From: Gammaproteobacteria bacterium
GTDB taxonomy: Bacteria > Pseudomonadota > Gammaproteobacteria > Steroidobacterales > Woeseiaceae
Assembly (NCBI GenBank): GCA_003645495.1
Contig: QNFK01000095.1
Span: 1-6,916, forward strand
Direction of reading: 5' to 3'
DNA: 6,916 nucleotides
Shown here: positions 1-6,421 of the stretch, one piece after another
Numbering within the stretch: the first letter of the stretch is position 1
Layout: the number at the start of each line of letters is the position of its first letter
Notes under the pieces: generated by a model
Database searches by the model: none
What the model was told of the DNA's origin: nothing
The model's input: only the letters and a program-made list of their open reading frames with translations
Position numbers and translations under genes: made by a program

Positions 1-308
1 CGGGTCGAAACCACTTTGGTCATGTGTCGCGCAAAGGCTCGAGCGCCACCAGATACGTCCAGCATTCTGACGAAACCGCCGATGATTAACATAGCGAGAA
101 TTACCTGCACCTGCGTGCCGCTGGCAATTTCGGAAAGGACCTGGTTTTCGATCGAGTCCAGAATTGCATAGAACGGATTAAAACCAGTGATAATCAGTGA
201 ACCGAAAACGATGCCGACAATCAAAGCAACAATGACATTCCTGCTGTACATGGCCACAAAAACCGTCAGGACCGGCGGTGCTATCGAGAGAATTCCATAG
301 TCATCCAT
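1..308 (-). CDS. NhaC-family Na+/H+ antiporter, N-terminal fragment (3' end outside window)
   Basis: The visible 102 residues read as the N-terminus of an inner-membrane antiporter of the NhaC type (Na_H_antiporter family). Three hydrophobic segments are visible at about residues 6-21, 24-41 and 67-83. They include the family-like pattern of an APP turn, then S-R-N before the second helix, and later IIGGFVRML followed by SGGARAFA. The family exchanges Na+ for H+ or for small organic anions; the substrate here cannot be told. The ATG at 308 is the first possible start, because an in-frame TAA lies at 327-329. A weak AAGGA sits further upstream than usual. The gene follows the amine oxidoreductase by 77 bases on the same strand, so it may import or exchange that enzyme's substrate or supply Na+/H+ homeostasis; that is inference. 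The gene is cut by the window edge, not visibly broken. Confidence 0.8.
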   Translation of the reverse strand, partial: MDDYGILSIAPPVLTVFVAMYSRNVIVALIVGIVFGSLIITGFNPFYAILDSIENQVLSEIASGTQVQVILAMLIIGGFVRMLDVSGGARAFARHMTKVVST

Positions 309-385
309 AGTTATTATTCTTATTCCTTAGATGATCAAGCATATTACGGTATATACATCCTCATGATGCGGCACGCGATGCTGAA

Positions 386-1627
386 TTAGAACCTATCGGC
401 ACGATATGGGCGCATATCGATCTGCGGATCGCGTCCCGCCACCAAATCCGCAGTTATCTGCGCAGTTCGCGGTCCCAGCGTCATGCCCAGGTGCTGGTGC
501 CCGAAGGAATACAGGACTCGATCACATTTTGTTGCGTATCCCAGCACCGGCAAAGAATCCGGCAGCGAAGGTCGACAGCCCATCCATACTGATTGCTCTT
601 TTGTACTGATGGCCGGCAGCATGCGCATTGCAGCCGGAACAAGACTGCGTATGCGACTGTAGTTCGGTGCGGCTGTAAGACCTGCAAATTCGACCTGGCT
701 CGCCAGACGTAATCCTTCATCCATTGGTGACAAGACAAAGGAGTGATCGCCGCTCATGACAGGACGCTCGAGCAAGGCAGAACTCGACGCGGGTAACATG
801 AGGTGGTAACCACGTTCGGTATCGAGTGGAACCCTGTCGCCGATTTGCGCTGCGAGCTTACGCGACCACGCACCTGCTGCGATAACAACCTTGTCAGCGG
901 CCAATGAATCTGAGCGGTCGTGGACAACAATATTGTCAGCACCAATCTCCAGTCGTTCAGCCGTAAACTTCTGCAAGCGACCGCCCCGACTCAGGAATAA
1001 TTCAATCATTTCGTTGGTCATTCGCCCAGGGTCACTGATCATCAATCCTTCGCGGACAAAAAGACCGTGTGCGTATATCGGGGCCAGGTGGGGTTCAAGC
1101 TCCTGGATGCCGGCTGGATCCAGAATCTCGTAAGGAGCACCCAACTCATCCATCAATGACCTTGCAAATGCAGTTCCTGCAAATGATTTGTCCGATTCGT
1201 AAACTTTAAGCCAGCCGCCAGGCCGCAGCAGGTCACCGAGATCCGTGCCGGATGTCAGCCTTCGCCAGCTTTTCTCAGCAACTTTTGTCAGTGCGTGCAG
1301 GTTTTTTGCGTTCGCATTGACTCGTGAACGTCGACTCTCATTCAGGAACCGGAGCATCCACGGCAACGCCCTGGGTAAATAACTGAGTCTGATCGTAAAG
1401 GGCGACAAGGGCCGGCCTATCATTCGAAAGACATCAAAGACGATCCCCGGCATCGCGGTCGGCGCACAGGATTCGTTGACAATCGCACCGGCGTTACCAA
1501 ATGACGCGCCGGCGCATGGCCCTTCCCTGTCAATAAGGATTACCTGGTGGCCATCCCGCTGCAACGCAAGCGCTGTCGATGCGCCCACGATACCGGCACC
1601 AATTACAACAACGTTTTGTCCGGACAT
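386..1627 (-). CDS. DadA-like FAD-dependent amine/D-amino acid oxidoreductase (DAO family)
   Basis: This 413-residue flavoenzyme belongs to the DAO superfamily (FAD-dependent oxidoreductase). It opens with the dinucleotide-binding signature GAGIVG at residues 10-15, and the acidic ribose-binding residue is D33 in LIDRE. A GASFGNAG segment at 40-47 is typical of the DadA-like branch. The C-terminus has the second FAD contact, FGHQHLGMTLGP, and ends in RPYRADRF, close to the family consensus. Relatives oxidise D-amino acids, D-hydroxyproline or other secondary amines to imino/keto acids and pass electrons to the respiratory chain. The exact substrate is not readable. The length is slightly below E. 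coli DadA. There is no signal peptide, so it is probably a cytoplasmic or membrane-peripheral protein. AAGG lies about 10 bases before the ATG. It sits 36 bases after the phosphatase and 77 bases before the NhaC-type antiporter, probably in one operon. Confidence 0.85.
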   Translation of the reverse strand: MSGQNVVVIGAGIVGASTALALQRDGHQVILIDREGPCAGASFGNAGAIVNESCAPTAMPGIVFDVFRMIGRPLSPFTIRLSYLPRALPWMLRFLNESRRSRVNANAKNLHALTKVAEKSWRRLTSGTDLGDLLRPGGWLKVYESDKSFAGTAFARSLMDELGAPYEILDPAGIQELEPHLAPIYAHGLFVREGLMISDPGRMTNEMIELFLSRGGRLQKFTAERLEIGADNIVVHDRSDSLAADKVVIAAGAWSRKLAAQIGDRVPLDTERGYHLMLPASSSALLERPVMSGDHSFVLSPMDEGLRLASQVEFAGLTAAPNYSRIRSLVPAAMRMLPAISTKEQSVWMGCRPSLPDSLPVLGYATKCDRVLYSFGHQHLGMTLGPRTAQITADLVAGRDPQIDMRPYRADRF

Positions 1628-1663
1628 TAACTAGTAACCTTATGAAACACTACACAGACCGGG

Positions 1664-2530
1664 CTAATGTCCATCCCAGGCAAGGCGCGTTGCTGCAGCC
1701 TTCAACTTGCGACGATTCTCATCCGTCGGTGGCGGCTCCGACTCACCAAAAATTGCGCGCACCCAATTGCCATCTGTCGGGTTCGGCAACAGAATAAATT
1801 TAGTCCCCCAATCCGCGCGGTCACGTTCCATTAGTGCCAGTCGTTCATCGATATCTTTAACATAGTAGTCCCGCTTGTAGTCGTTGAGGTTGTCGCCCAG
1901 CAAAACAACCACGTCGAAATCTGCGGCAATTTGATCTCTCGCCGGTGTCTTGTCTGATGACTCACGAAAGACAAAAAGGTGATCTTCATCAGCAAAAGGA
2001 ACCTCAAGATATTTCAATTGTGCCAGCGCATACTCGTAGGTGCGCTCTCCCTGGTTACGACTGGTAACGTAAAAAACGTCGACCTCATTTTCGCGACAAT
2101 AGTCAAAAAACTCCCGGGAGCCGGGAACAGCCGTTACCAGGTTGTTCGGCAACCATTCATCCCAGATTGCATCGTCGAAGAAATCCCTGTTCACATTAAT
2201 AAGGTAACCCCAGTAACTGCCGACATGCAGCATGGTGTTGTCCATATCCGTGATGATCGCTAATGGCCGGTCGCCGGTCTTTTGCTGCCGCAATGCATCG
2301 TCCAGGCGCATTCGTGCAAGATTGTAGGCCTGGTAACAAAGCGCTCGATATTCTGCTGCTGTCTGTTTCCACGCGACCGCCCACAGGAGATTATTATTGA
2401 GTCCCTCATCAACCGGCGCATCATCTGCCGCCGCGGTCGGCACACTGGCGATCGCTCCGCCGGCAAGCAACAGTGCCAGTATTCTTCGTCGCTCCTCATC
2501 CTCGGCCCTGTTTACCCTATTATCATTCAT
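1664..2530 (-). CDS. Exported HAD acid phosphatase / 5'-nucleotidase, e(P4) family
   Basis: The 288-residue protein matches the HAD-superfamily acid phosphatases of the lipoprotein e(P4)/class B-C group, which remove phosphate from nucleotides such as NMN and other monoesters outside the cytoplasm. All four HAD motifs are present: D95-M-D97-N-T (nucleophile and acid/base), V-T156-S157-R, K194 in DKTPARD, and G-D213-N-L-N-D217. The FILLPNPTDGNW block near residue 245 is also family-like. The start at 2530 is chosen because it gives a clean signal peptide: an arginine cluster ERRRILAL at 13-20, a hydrophobic core, and an AAA/DD cleavage site near residue 35. The open frame runs 49 codons further upstream, but that extension lacks signal-like character, and GGGGG precedes the chosen ATG. 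There is no lipobox cysteine, so the product is probably a soluble periplasmic protein. The arginines allow Tat export, which is unproven. It is the first gene of the leftward operon and divergent from the S41 peptidase. Confidence 0.88.
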   Translation of the reverse strand: MNDNRVNRAEDEERRRILALLLAGGAIASVPTAAADDAPVDEGLNNNLLWAVAWKQTAAEYRALCYQAYNLARMRLDDALRQQKTGDRPLAIITDMDNTMLHVGSYWGYLINVNRDFFDDAIWDEWLPNNLVTAVPGSREFFDYCRENEVDVFYVTSRNQGERTYEYALAQLKYLEVPFADEDHLFVFRESSDKTPARDQIAADFDVVVLLGDNLNDYKRDYYVKDIDERLALMERDRADWGTKFILLPNPTDGNWVRAIFGESEPPPTDENRRKLKAAATRLAWDGH

Positions 2531-2775
2531 CGCATCATGCCCCCAGGCCCAGCCAACGTTGCCGCAACTGAAATTCGCTTTAATTGATGCAGTGCAGGCT
2601 ACCTTTTTGGCTTCAGTTAGTCTAAAAATTCTAGCCAGAGTGTTGCACGGACTATCGATTGGGTGCGTATTTGACACAATCTGTATGGTTTGTTGCCAGT
2701 TGGCGACAGTATTCGTGCCGCGTAAAACGGCGTACCATTTATTACATTGACCGACTCGCCTGCAGGTGCTCTCCT
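2531..2775. promoter_or_regulatory. Divergent intergenic region with promoters for both flanking genes
   Basis: These 245 bases separate the outward-facing phosphatase and S41 peptidase starts, so both promoters should lie here. On the plus strand a perfect TTGACA occurs at 2671-2676, but the sequence 16-18 bases downstream is not a convincing -10. On the minus strand TTGTGT and GATAGT lie 17 bases apart (about 2679 down to 2651), and a TAGAAT is at 2633-2628; each is only a partial match. A small palindrome GCCAGTTGGC (about 2695-2704) could be an operator half. I cannot assign a transcription start or a regulator. No convincing small gene is seen: the open frames crossing it are antisense shadows of the phosphatase or an over-extended peptidase start. 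Confidence 0.5.
2764..2768 (+). promoter_or_regulatory. Ribosome binding site deciding the TTG start of the S41 peptidase
   Basis: AGGTG ends 7 bases before the TTG at 2776, in good Shine-Dalgarno position. No comparable site precedes the upstream ATG at 2659, so this site supports the non-ATG start. Confidence 0.55.
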
Positions 2776-4377
2776 TTGAATAATTTCGAAAACGATTCTG
2801 TTGACCCCTGGATTGCCAGCAATATCGTAACCCGCACGTTTTGGCTACTCGTTACACTGTCAATGTTTACCGCCTGTGGCGGCGGCAGTGGCGCGGTCGC
2901 GCCTCCTTCCCCACCTCCGCCGGGTGGCACCGGCTGGCAAATGGGAATGTTCATGCCAGCAAGTACGTTTGCTGCACAGTGTCAGGCGCCCCGTCCCGGC
3001 AGCAGCGATATGCAAGGCATGACGGTTGATGAGAACAATTTTCTGCGATCGTATAGTGACGACACTTATCTTTGGTACAGCGAAATAGCTGATCAGGATC
3101 CGGGGCTCTTTAATGATCCGATCGCTTATTTCAACGTCTTGAGAACAACGGGCTTATCTCCTTCAGGCACGACCAAAGACCAGTTTCACTTCACGTTCGA
3201 CACCGAAGAATGGATACAACTGTCGCAAAGCGGCGTGTCCGCAGGCTACGGTGCGAGCTTCGCGGTATTGGCCCCAGCGCCACCACGAGAAATCGTGGTC
3301 GCTTATACCGATCCCAATACACCGGCGACCAATCTACCCATTCCGCTGACGCGCGGTGCCGCCATTATCTCGGTCGATGGCGCTGCCGTCGTCGATGGTG
3401 ACCCCGCTGTATTAAATGCCGGCTTGTTTCAAGCCAGCGCCGGTGAAACACACACTTTCGAAGTCCTGGACCTCGGTGCGCAGGCGAGCCACATGATCAC
3501 TATGACCGCGGCAAATATCGCCTCGACACCGGTACAAAATGTCAGGGTCATCGATACGCCCACGGGCCGAGTCGGCTACATGCTGTTCAACGATCACATC
3601 GCAACGGCAGAGGAAGGCCTGGTTGACGCAGTCAATCAGCTGAATGCGGGACAGGGAATTGACGACCTGGTCCTCGACCTTCGCTACAACGGCGGCGGCT
3701 TTCTGGCGATTGCCAGCCAGCTGGCGTACATGATCGCGGGTCCGACGCAGATCGCCGGTCGAACATTTGAATTAACTCAATTCAATGACAAGCACACCGC
3801 CACGGATATTTTCGGCCGGCCGATAACACCCACCCCGTTTTTTAACGTTACACTCGGCCCGCCCTTCCCGTTGCCACCGGGCCAGGCACTGCCGACACTT
3901 GATTTACCACGCGTCTATGTCCTTACCAGTTCCGGCACCTGTTCGGCCAGCGAAGCCATCATGAATGGCCTGCGGGGCATTGGCGTCGACGTCATTCAGA
4001 TTGGCTCGACCACCTGCGGCAAACCTTATGGCTTTTTTCCACAAGATAATTGCGGCACGACCTATTTCACCATCCAGTTTCGCGGTATAAACGCCATGAA
4101 CTTTGGGGATTACTCTGATGGCTTCGTACCGTCTGCTGTTGATGACGGACAGGCAAATGTTCTGGGTTGCTCAGTCCAGGACGACTTCACCAAACTCCTT
4201 GGGGATCCAACAGAGAATCGCCTCGAGGTCGCGCTGGCACATCAGGCCGGAATGGGCTGTACCACACCGATTAGCGTTGCTCCTGGTGTATTGAGCAAAA
4301 CCACCGGAACACTGGATGCCGTCGATGGCATCGTGCCAAAATCGATTTGGCATACCAACAGAATCATGCGGCAGTGA
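2776..4377 (+). CDS. S41-family (C-terminal processing peptidase-like) serine protease, lipoprotein
   Basis: This predicted 533-residue outer- or inner-membrane lipoprotein carries a PDZ-like segment (about 150-245, with RGAAIISVDG near 193-202) followed by the S41 peptidase core. Signatures include LDLRYNGGG at 300-308, the nucleophile Ser390 in GTCSASE, and the general base Lys416 in TTCGKPYGF. The S-to-K spacing of 26 is close to that of E. coli Tsp (S430/K455), so a Ser/Lys dyad is expected. Family members cleave unfolded or envelope proteins. The signal peptide ends in MFTAC, with the lipidated Cys34 followed by Gly and a Pro-rich linker. The start chosen is TTG at 2776, because AGGTG lies 7 bases upstream and the resulting signal peptide is the right length. 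The frame is open upstream to 2659 (ATG), which would add 39 basic, unsignal-like residues. Cys389 and Cys414 flank the catalytic residues. The stop overlaps the next gene by one base. Confidence 0.88.
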   Translation: MNNFENDSVDPWIASNIVTRTFWLLVTLSMFTACGGGSGAVAPPSPPPPGGTGWQMGMFMPASTFAAQCQAPRPGSSDMQGMTVDENNFLRSYSDDTYLWYSEIADQDPGLFNDPIAYFNVLRTTGLSPSGTTKDQFHFTFDTEEWIQLSQSGVSAGYGASFAVLAPAPPREIVVAYTDPNTPATNLPIPLTRGAAIISVDGAAVVDGDPAVLNAGLFQASAGETHTFEVLDLGAQASHMITMTAANIASTPVQNVRVIDTPTGRVGYMLFNDHIATAEEGLVDAVNQLNAGQGIDDLVLDLRYNGGGFLAIASQLAYMIAGPTQIAGRTFELTQFNDKHTATDIFGRPITPTPFFNVTLGPPFPLPPGQALPTLDLPRVYVLTSSGTCSASEAIMNGLRGIGVDVIQIGSTTCGKPYGFFPQDNCGTTYFTIQFRGINAMNFGDYSDGFVPSAVDDGQANVLGCSVQDDFTKLLGDPTENRLEVALAHQAGMGCTTPISVAPGVLSKTTGTLDAVDGIVPKSIWHTNRIMRQ

Positions 4378-4757
4378 TGGTTCGTACTATGAAAACAAAA
4401 GCAATAATTGCGGGCCTGACATTCGCGATGGTCGGTTGTCAAACGTTGGCAACAGACGGCGATGTCGCTGCACGCATAACGAATCCGACCGATGACAGTC
4501 GTAGGGCATTACAGAGTGCAGTCAACGCGGCACTTGATACGAATGTTACGCTCGCCAACGCTGCGCTGACGGACAGCAGCGTGCTCACAATAGAACGCAA
4601 TCCGCCACGCAGCATGGAAAACCTGCCCGCCCAGGGACGTAACATGGACATGCCCATGCAGTTTCGGCTGGTGCTGAATAACGGCGACTGCGTGCTTATC
4701 TACACGGCTGACGATTCCCGGCGGCAACTGGCAGATACGAGCTGCGTCGCAGAATAG
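4377..4757 (+). CDS. Small predicted lipoprotein, unknown function
   Basis: I do not recognise this 126-residue protein. It begins with a short basic stretch (MKTK), a hydrophobic core and a lipobox ending MVGC, so Cys21 should be lipidated and the protein anchored in the envelope. After the anchor come a polar region, a helix-prone Ala/Asn/Leu-rich stretch (about 40-66) and a C-terminal portion with beta character (QFRLVLNNGDCVLIY). Cys105 and Cys123 could form a disulfide. The ATG at 4377 overlaps the TGA of the S41 peptidase (TGATG), implying translational coupling. An alternative ATG at 4389 would give a tighter signal peptide, and neither has a strong ribosome site. The tight linkage suggests an accessory, substrate or inhibitor of the peptidase, which is inference only. 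Confidence 0.7.
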   Translation: MVRTMKTKAIIAGLTFAMVGCQTLATDGDVAARITNPTDDSRRALQSAVNAALDTNVTLANAALTDSSVLTIERNPPRSMENLPAQGRNMDMPMQFRLVLNNGDCVLIYTADDSRRQLADTSCVAE

Positions 4758-4775
4758 CGTCGCTAGCGCTCGCTA
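4755..4775. repeat. Stacked TAGCG/CGCTA palindromes at the stop of the small lipoprotein gene
   Basis: TAGCG-T-CGCTA (4755-4765) is immediately followed by TAGCG-CT-CGCTA (4764-4775), the two sharing the TA. The first includes the TAG stop codon. These are small inverted repeats, each with a 5-bp stem and a very short loop, leading directly into the REP-like element. They may be the degenerate edge of that element or part of a transcript-end structure. Confidence 0.6.
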
Positions 4776-4777
4776 TT

Positions 4778-4825
4778 CGCGGCTAAAGCCGCTCCTACAG
4801 ATTGGCACAAACCGTAGGAGCGGCT
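4778..4825. repeat. REP-like inverted repeat (two facing GTAGGAGCGGCT arms)
   Basis: AGCCGCTCCTAC at 4787-4798 and GTAGGAGCGGCT at 4814-4825 are a perfect 12-bp inverted repeat around a 15-base spacer. The left arm also folds on itself as GCGGC-TAAA-GCCGC (4779-4792), the typical REP hairpin. The right arm loses this second half and continues as GTCTAAGC. GTAGGAGCGGC palindromes like this are scattered in intergenic regions of pseudomonads and xanthomonads, and are moved by REP-associated tyrosine transposases (RAYT). The position after the last gene of the S41 block suggests an mRNA 3'-end stabiliser or attenuator. There is no U-tract for a classical intrinsic terminator. No RAYT gene is in the window. 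Confidence 0.75.
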
Positions 4826-5038
4826 GTCTAAGCTATTGTGCTTCGTTGCGGTGTTTAGAAATGTATGAATACTGAGACGCCGCGAATTCTCAAAAAAGCA
4901 CACCCTGCCTGACCCACCGCTGTGCCAAATCGCTCATATTCCCCCGACCGCTCAAAATCTAGACACAGCGCATATAAATCAATACCTTATTGCTGCTACT
5001 TTAGGGCACTTCGAGCCTTGGAGTGGTCCCCCTAAGCA
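4826..5038. other. Non-coding leader between the REP-like element and the rhomboid gene
   Basis: No coding frame is convincing here. A hairpin is possible from GCGGTGTTT (4848-4856) with AGACGCCGC (4875-4883), nine pairs with two G-U, around an 18-base loop. A promoter for the rhomboid gene should lie in this stretch. The best candidates are TATAAA at 4973-4978 and an extended TGCTACTTT at 4994-5002, neither with a good -35. GGAG at 5020-5023 is 15 bases before the ATG, longer than ideal. Confidence 0.35.
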
Positions 5039-5989
5039 ATGTTTATCCCGGTCAAAGCAGATTTTAAATTGGCACGTTTTCCGTACCTGACGGTGCTGGT
5101 ATGTGTGAGCTGCCTTGGCGTTTTCCTTAAACAGGTGAGCGACTGGGAAGCGTACGAGACCGCCATGTTCGATTTTTGCGATGCCCCGAGAAGCAATCTG
5201 AAACGCATGATTTTTCAGGATATCGCGGGCGAGGATAACGCCATGGCTTGCGTCGAAGTGGTTTACTGGATTGCAGAATCCGAAAATGAAAAAGAAACGA
5301 TTGCCGAGATTGCCGCTGAGATTGAACCGCTTACGGGCTTAACGCAGGAAGATTCAAAAATTTACGTCGCCAACATGCTGACCGACGAACTCAGGAACTA
5401 CCACATAAAAGTACCCGAGAACCCGGACGACGGGCTCGCCTACGAAACAGACTCCTGGAACCCGGTAACAATGCTGACCTCTACATTCGCTCATGGCAGC
5501 TGGTCGCATATTATTTTCAATCTGATTTTCTTTATAGCTTTCGCTGCTGCGGTTGAGGTTTTGATTGGCAGTTTCGCATACGTTTCGGCCTTTGTGGTGA
5601 TTGGCCTGGCGGCCGGTATTTTCTCTTCCTTCTCGGCAATGGCCTCCGGCGCTCACTTTTCGACGGTTGGGTTGTCGGGCGTGGTCACTGGCATGATTGG
5701 AATGTTTGCCTTTTTGCTACCGCATGGCCGGATTCGTTGCTATTACTGGTTCGTTATCTTTATTGGATCTGTAGCGGTGCCTGCATGGGCACTAGCACTC
5801 TGGTACATCGGCGGCGACATCTACAAATTATTCGCCTACGACGATCACGGCATCGTCAATGTCATGGCACACGTCTCCGGCGGCATCGCCGGCTACCTGT
5901 TCGGGCTGATTTTCCTGCGTGGTTTGCGTTGGCAAATGCGGCACCAGCAAGGGGAAATAGATCGCCACGCCCTGATGCCCGGCCGCTAA
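5039..5989 (+). CDS. Rhomboid-family intramembrane serine protease with a long inserted loop
   Basis: This 316-residue inner-membrane protease has the complete rhomboid signature. The helix-2 motif is H152-GSWS-H157-IIF-N161, matching GlpG H145/H150/N154. The nucleophile is Ser213 in GLSG, and the base is His278 in AHVSGGIAG. Membrane helices fall at about 15-31, 155-175, 178-197, 205-228, 233-253 and 275-295, giving the six-helix core. Rhomboids cleave helix-destabilised transmembrane substrates within the bilayer. The unusual part is about 115 hydrophilic, Glu/Asp-rich residues (about 34-148) between helix 1 and helix 2, with Cys47 and Cys71 that could pair; GlpG has a much shorter L1 loop there. 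The short basic tail (RWQMRHQQ) fits a cytoplasmic end. The ATG at 5039 is the only start that keeps helix 1. The gene stands alone, convergent with the tRNA-Gly 19 bases downstream. Confidence 0.88.
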   Translation: MFIPVKADFKLARFPYLTVLVCVSCLGVFLKQVSDWEAYETAMFDFCDAPRSNLKRMIFQDIAGEDNAMACVEVVYWIAESENEKETIAEIAAEIEPLTGLTQEDSKIYVANMLTDELRNYHIKVPENPDDGLAYETDSWNPVTMLTSTFAHGSWSHIIFNLIFFIAFAAAVEVLIGSFAYVSAFVVIGLAAGIFSSFSAMASGAHFSTVGLSGVVTGMIGMFAFLLPHGRIRCYYWFVIFIGSVAVPAWALALWYIGGDIYKLFAYDDHGIVNVMAHVSGGIAGYLFGLIFLRGLRWQMRHQQGEIDRHALMPGR

Positions 5990-6008
5990 CCCATAAAACT
6001 GTCAAGTA

Positions 6009-6082
6009 TGGAGCGGGTGAAGGGGATCGAACCCTCATTCTCAGCTTGGGAAGCTGATGTCCTACCATTGAACGACACCCGC
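6009..6082 (-). tRNA. tRNA-Gly(CCC)
   Basis: Reading the minus strand, the 74-base gene includes an encoded 3' CCA. The acceptor stem GCGGGTG (6082-6076) pairs all 7 bp with CACCCGC (6019-6013), followed by discriminator T and CCA. The anticodon loop TTCCCAA sits on the stem TCAGC/GCTGA, with anticodon CCC (plus-strand 6050-6048). The T-loop is TTCGATC with a GAGGG/CCCTT stem that has one G-U pair. It matches the bacterial tRNA-Gly(CCC) pattern and decodes GGG. It lies 16 bases after the YbjQ gene on the same strand with no visible promoter between, so processing from the upstream transcript is likely. No clear terminator follows before the rhomboid stop. Confidence 0.95.
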
Positions 6083-6098
6083 AGGATACGTTCTGACG

Positions 6099-6419
6099 TT
6101 AAATATCCTCCATTACAACCGCCGTCCCAATGGCCAGCAATTCGGCAGCGCCGCCCATCATGACAGAGGTCGTGAAGCGCGTAGCCAATATTGCGTTCGC
6201 ACCCAGCTCTTCTGCCTCTTTGACCATTCGATCCAGAGACTGCTCACGACTCTCTGCAATAAGCTTTGCGTATTCGTGAATCTCGCCACCGACAATATTG
6301 CGTAAGCCCGCCATTATGTCTTTGCCGATATGGCGTGCCCGAACCGTATTTCCGCGCACCAGGCCCAGTGTTTTCACGACTCGCTTATTGGCAATGTTTT
6401 CCGTCGTCACAATTATCAT
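6099..6419 (-). CDS. YbjQ/UPF0145 family protein (putative metal-binding)
   Basis: This 106-residue protein has the YbjQ family length and pattern: a start of MIIVTTENIANKR, then VRGNTVRARHIGKD, the hallmark GLRNIVGGEIHEY, and ELGANAILATRF toward the end, finishing with a beta-rich GTAVVMEDI. Family proteins form pentameric barrels and are often labelled heavy-metal-binding. The biochemical role is not well established, so no function is assigned. It has no signal peptide. GGAG lies 8 bases before the ATG, within the 3' end of the anti-sigma gene, and only 2 bases separate the two genes, so they are co-translated. The neighbours (sigma, anti-sigma) suggest it is made as part of an envelope- or stress-responsive regulon. 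Confidence 0.9.
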   Translation of the reverse strand: MIIVTTENIANKRVVKTLGLVRGNTVRARHIGKDIMAGLRNIVGGEIHEYAKLIAESREQSLDRMVKEAEELGANAILATRFTTSVMMGGAAELLAIGTAVVMEDI

Positions 6420-6421
6420 TT

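Noticed and set aside
386..1627. Open frames on the plus strand within the oxidoreductase gene
   Set aside because: They are antisense to a well-supported flavoenzyme and have no recognisable motifs.
2531..2677. ATG at 2677 as start of the phosphatase
   Set aside because: The added 49 residues lie upstream of a complete signal peptide and would bury it; the ATG at 2530 fits an exported protein.
2671..2699. TTGACA as a complete sigma-70 promoter for the S41 peptidase
   Set aside because: The -35 is perfect but no acceptable -10 lies 16-18 bases downstream, so it is not listed as a promoter.
2397..2750. Plus-strand open frame of 117 codons over the divergent intergenic region
   Set aside because: Its first third is antisense to the phosphatase signal region and it shows no family motif or ribosome site; best explained as a shadow.
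2659..2775. ATG at 2659 as start of the S41 peptidase
   Set aside because: It would add 39 basic residues ahead of a clean lipoprotein signal peptide and lacks a ribosome site; TTG at 2776 has AGGTG at good spacing.
4787..4840. Intrinsic terminator after the small lipoprotein gene
   Set aside because: The inverted repeat is strong but is not followed by a T-tract; a REP-like element explains it better.
5737..6068. Open frames on both strands running through the tRNA-Gly (one ending AGEGDRTLILSLGS, the other beginning MVGHQLPKLRMRVRSPSPAP)
   Set aside because: These are familiar false proteins produced by translating a tRNA gene and its antisense; they also lie across the real rhomboid frame.
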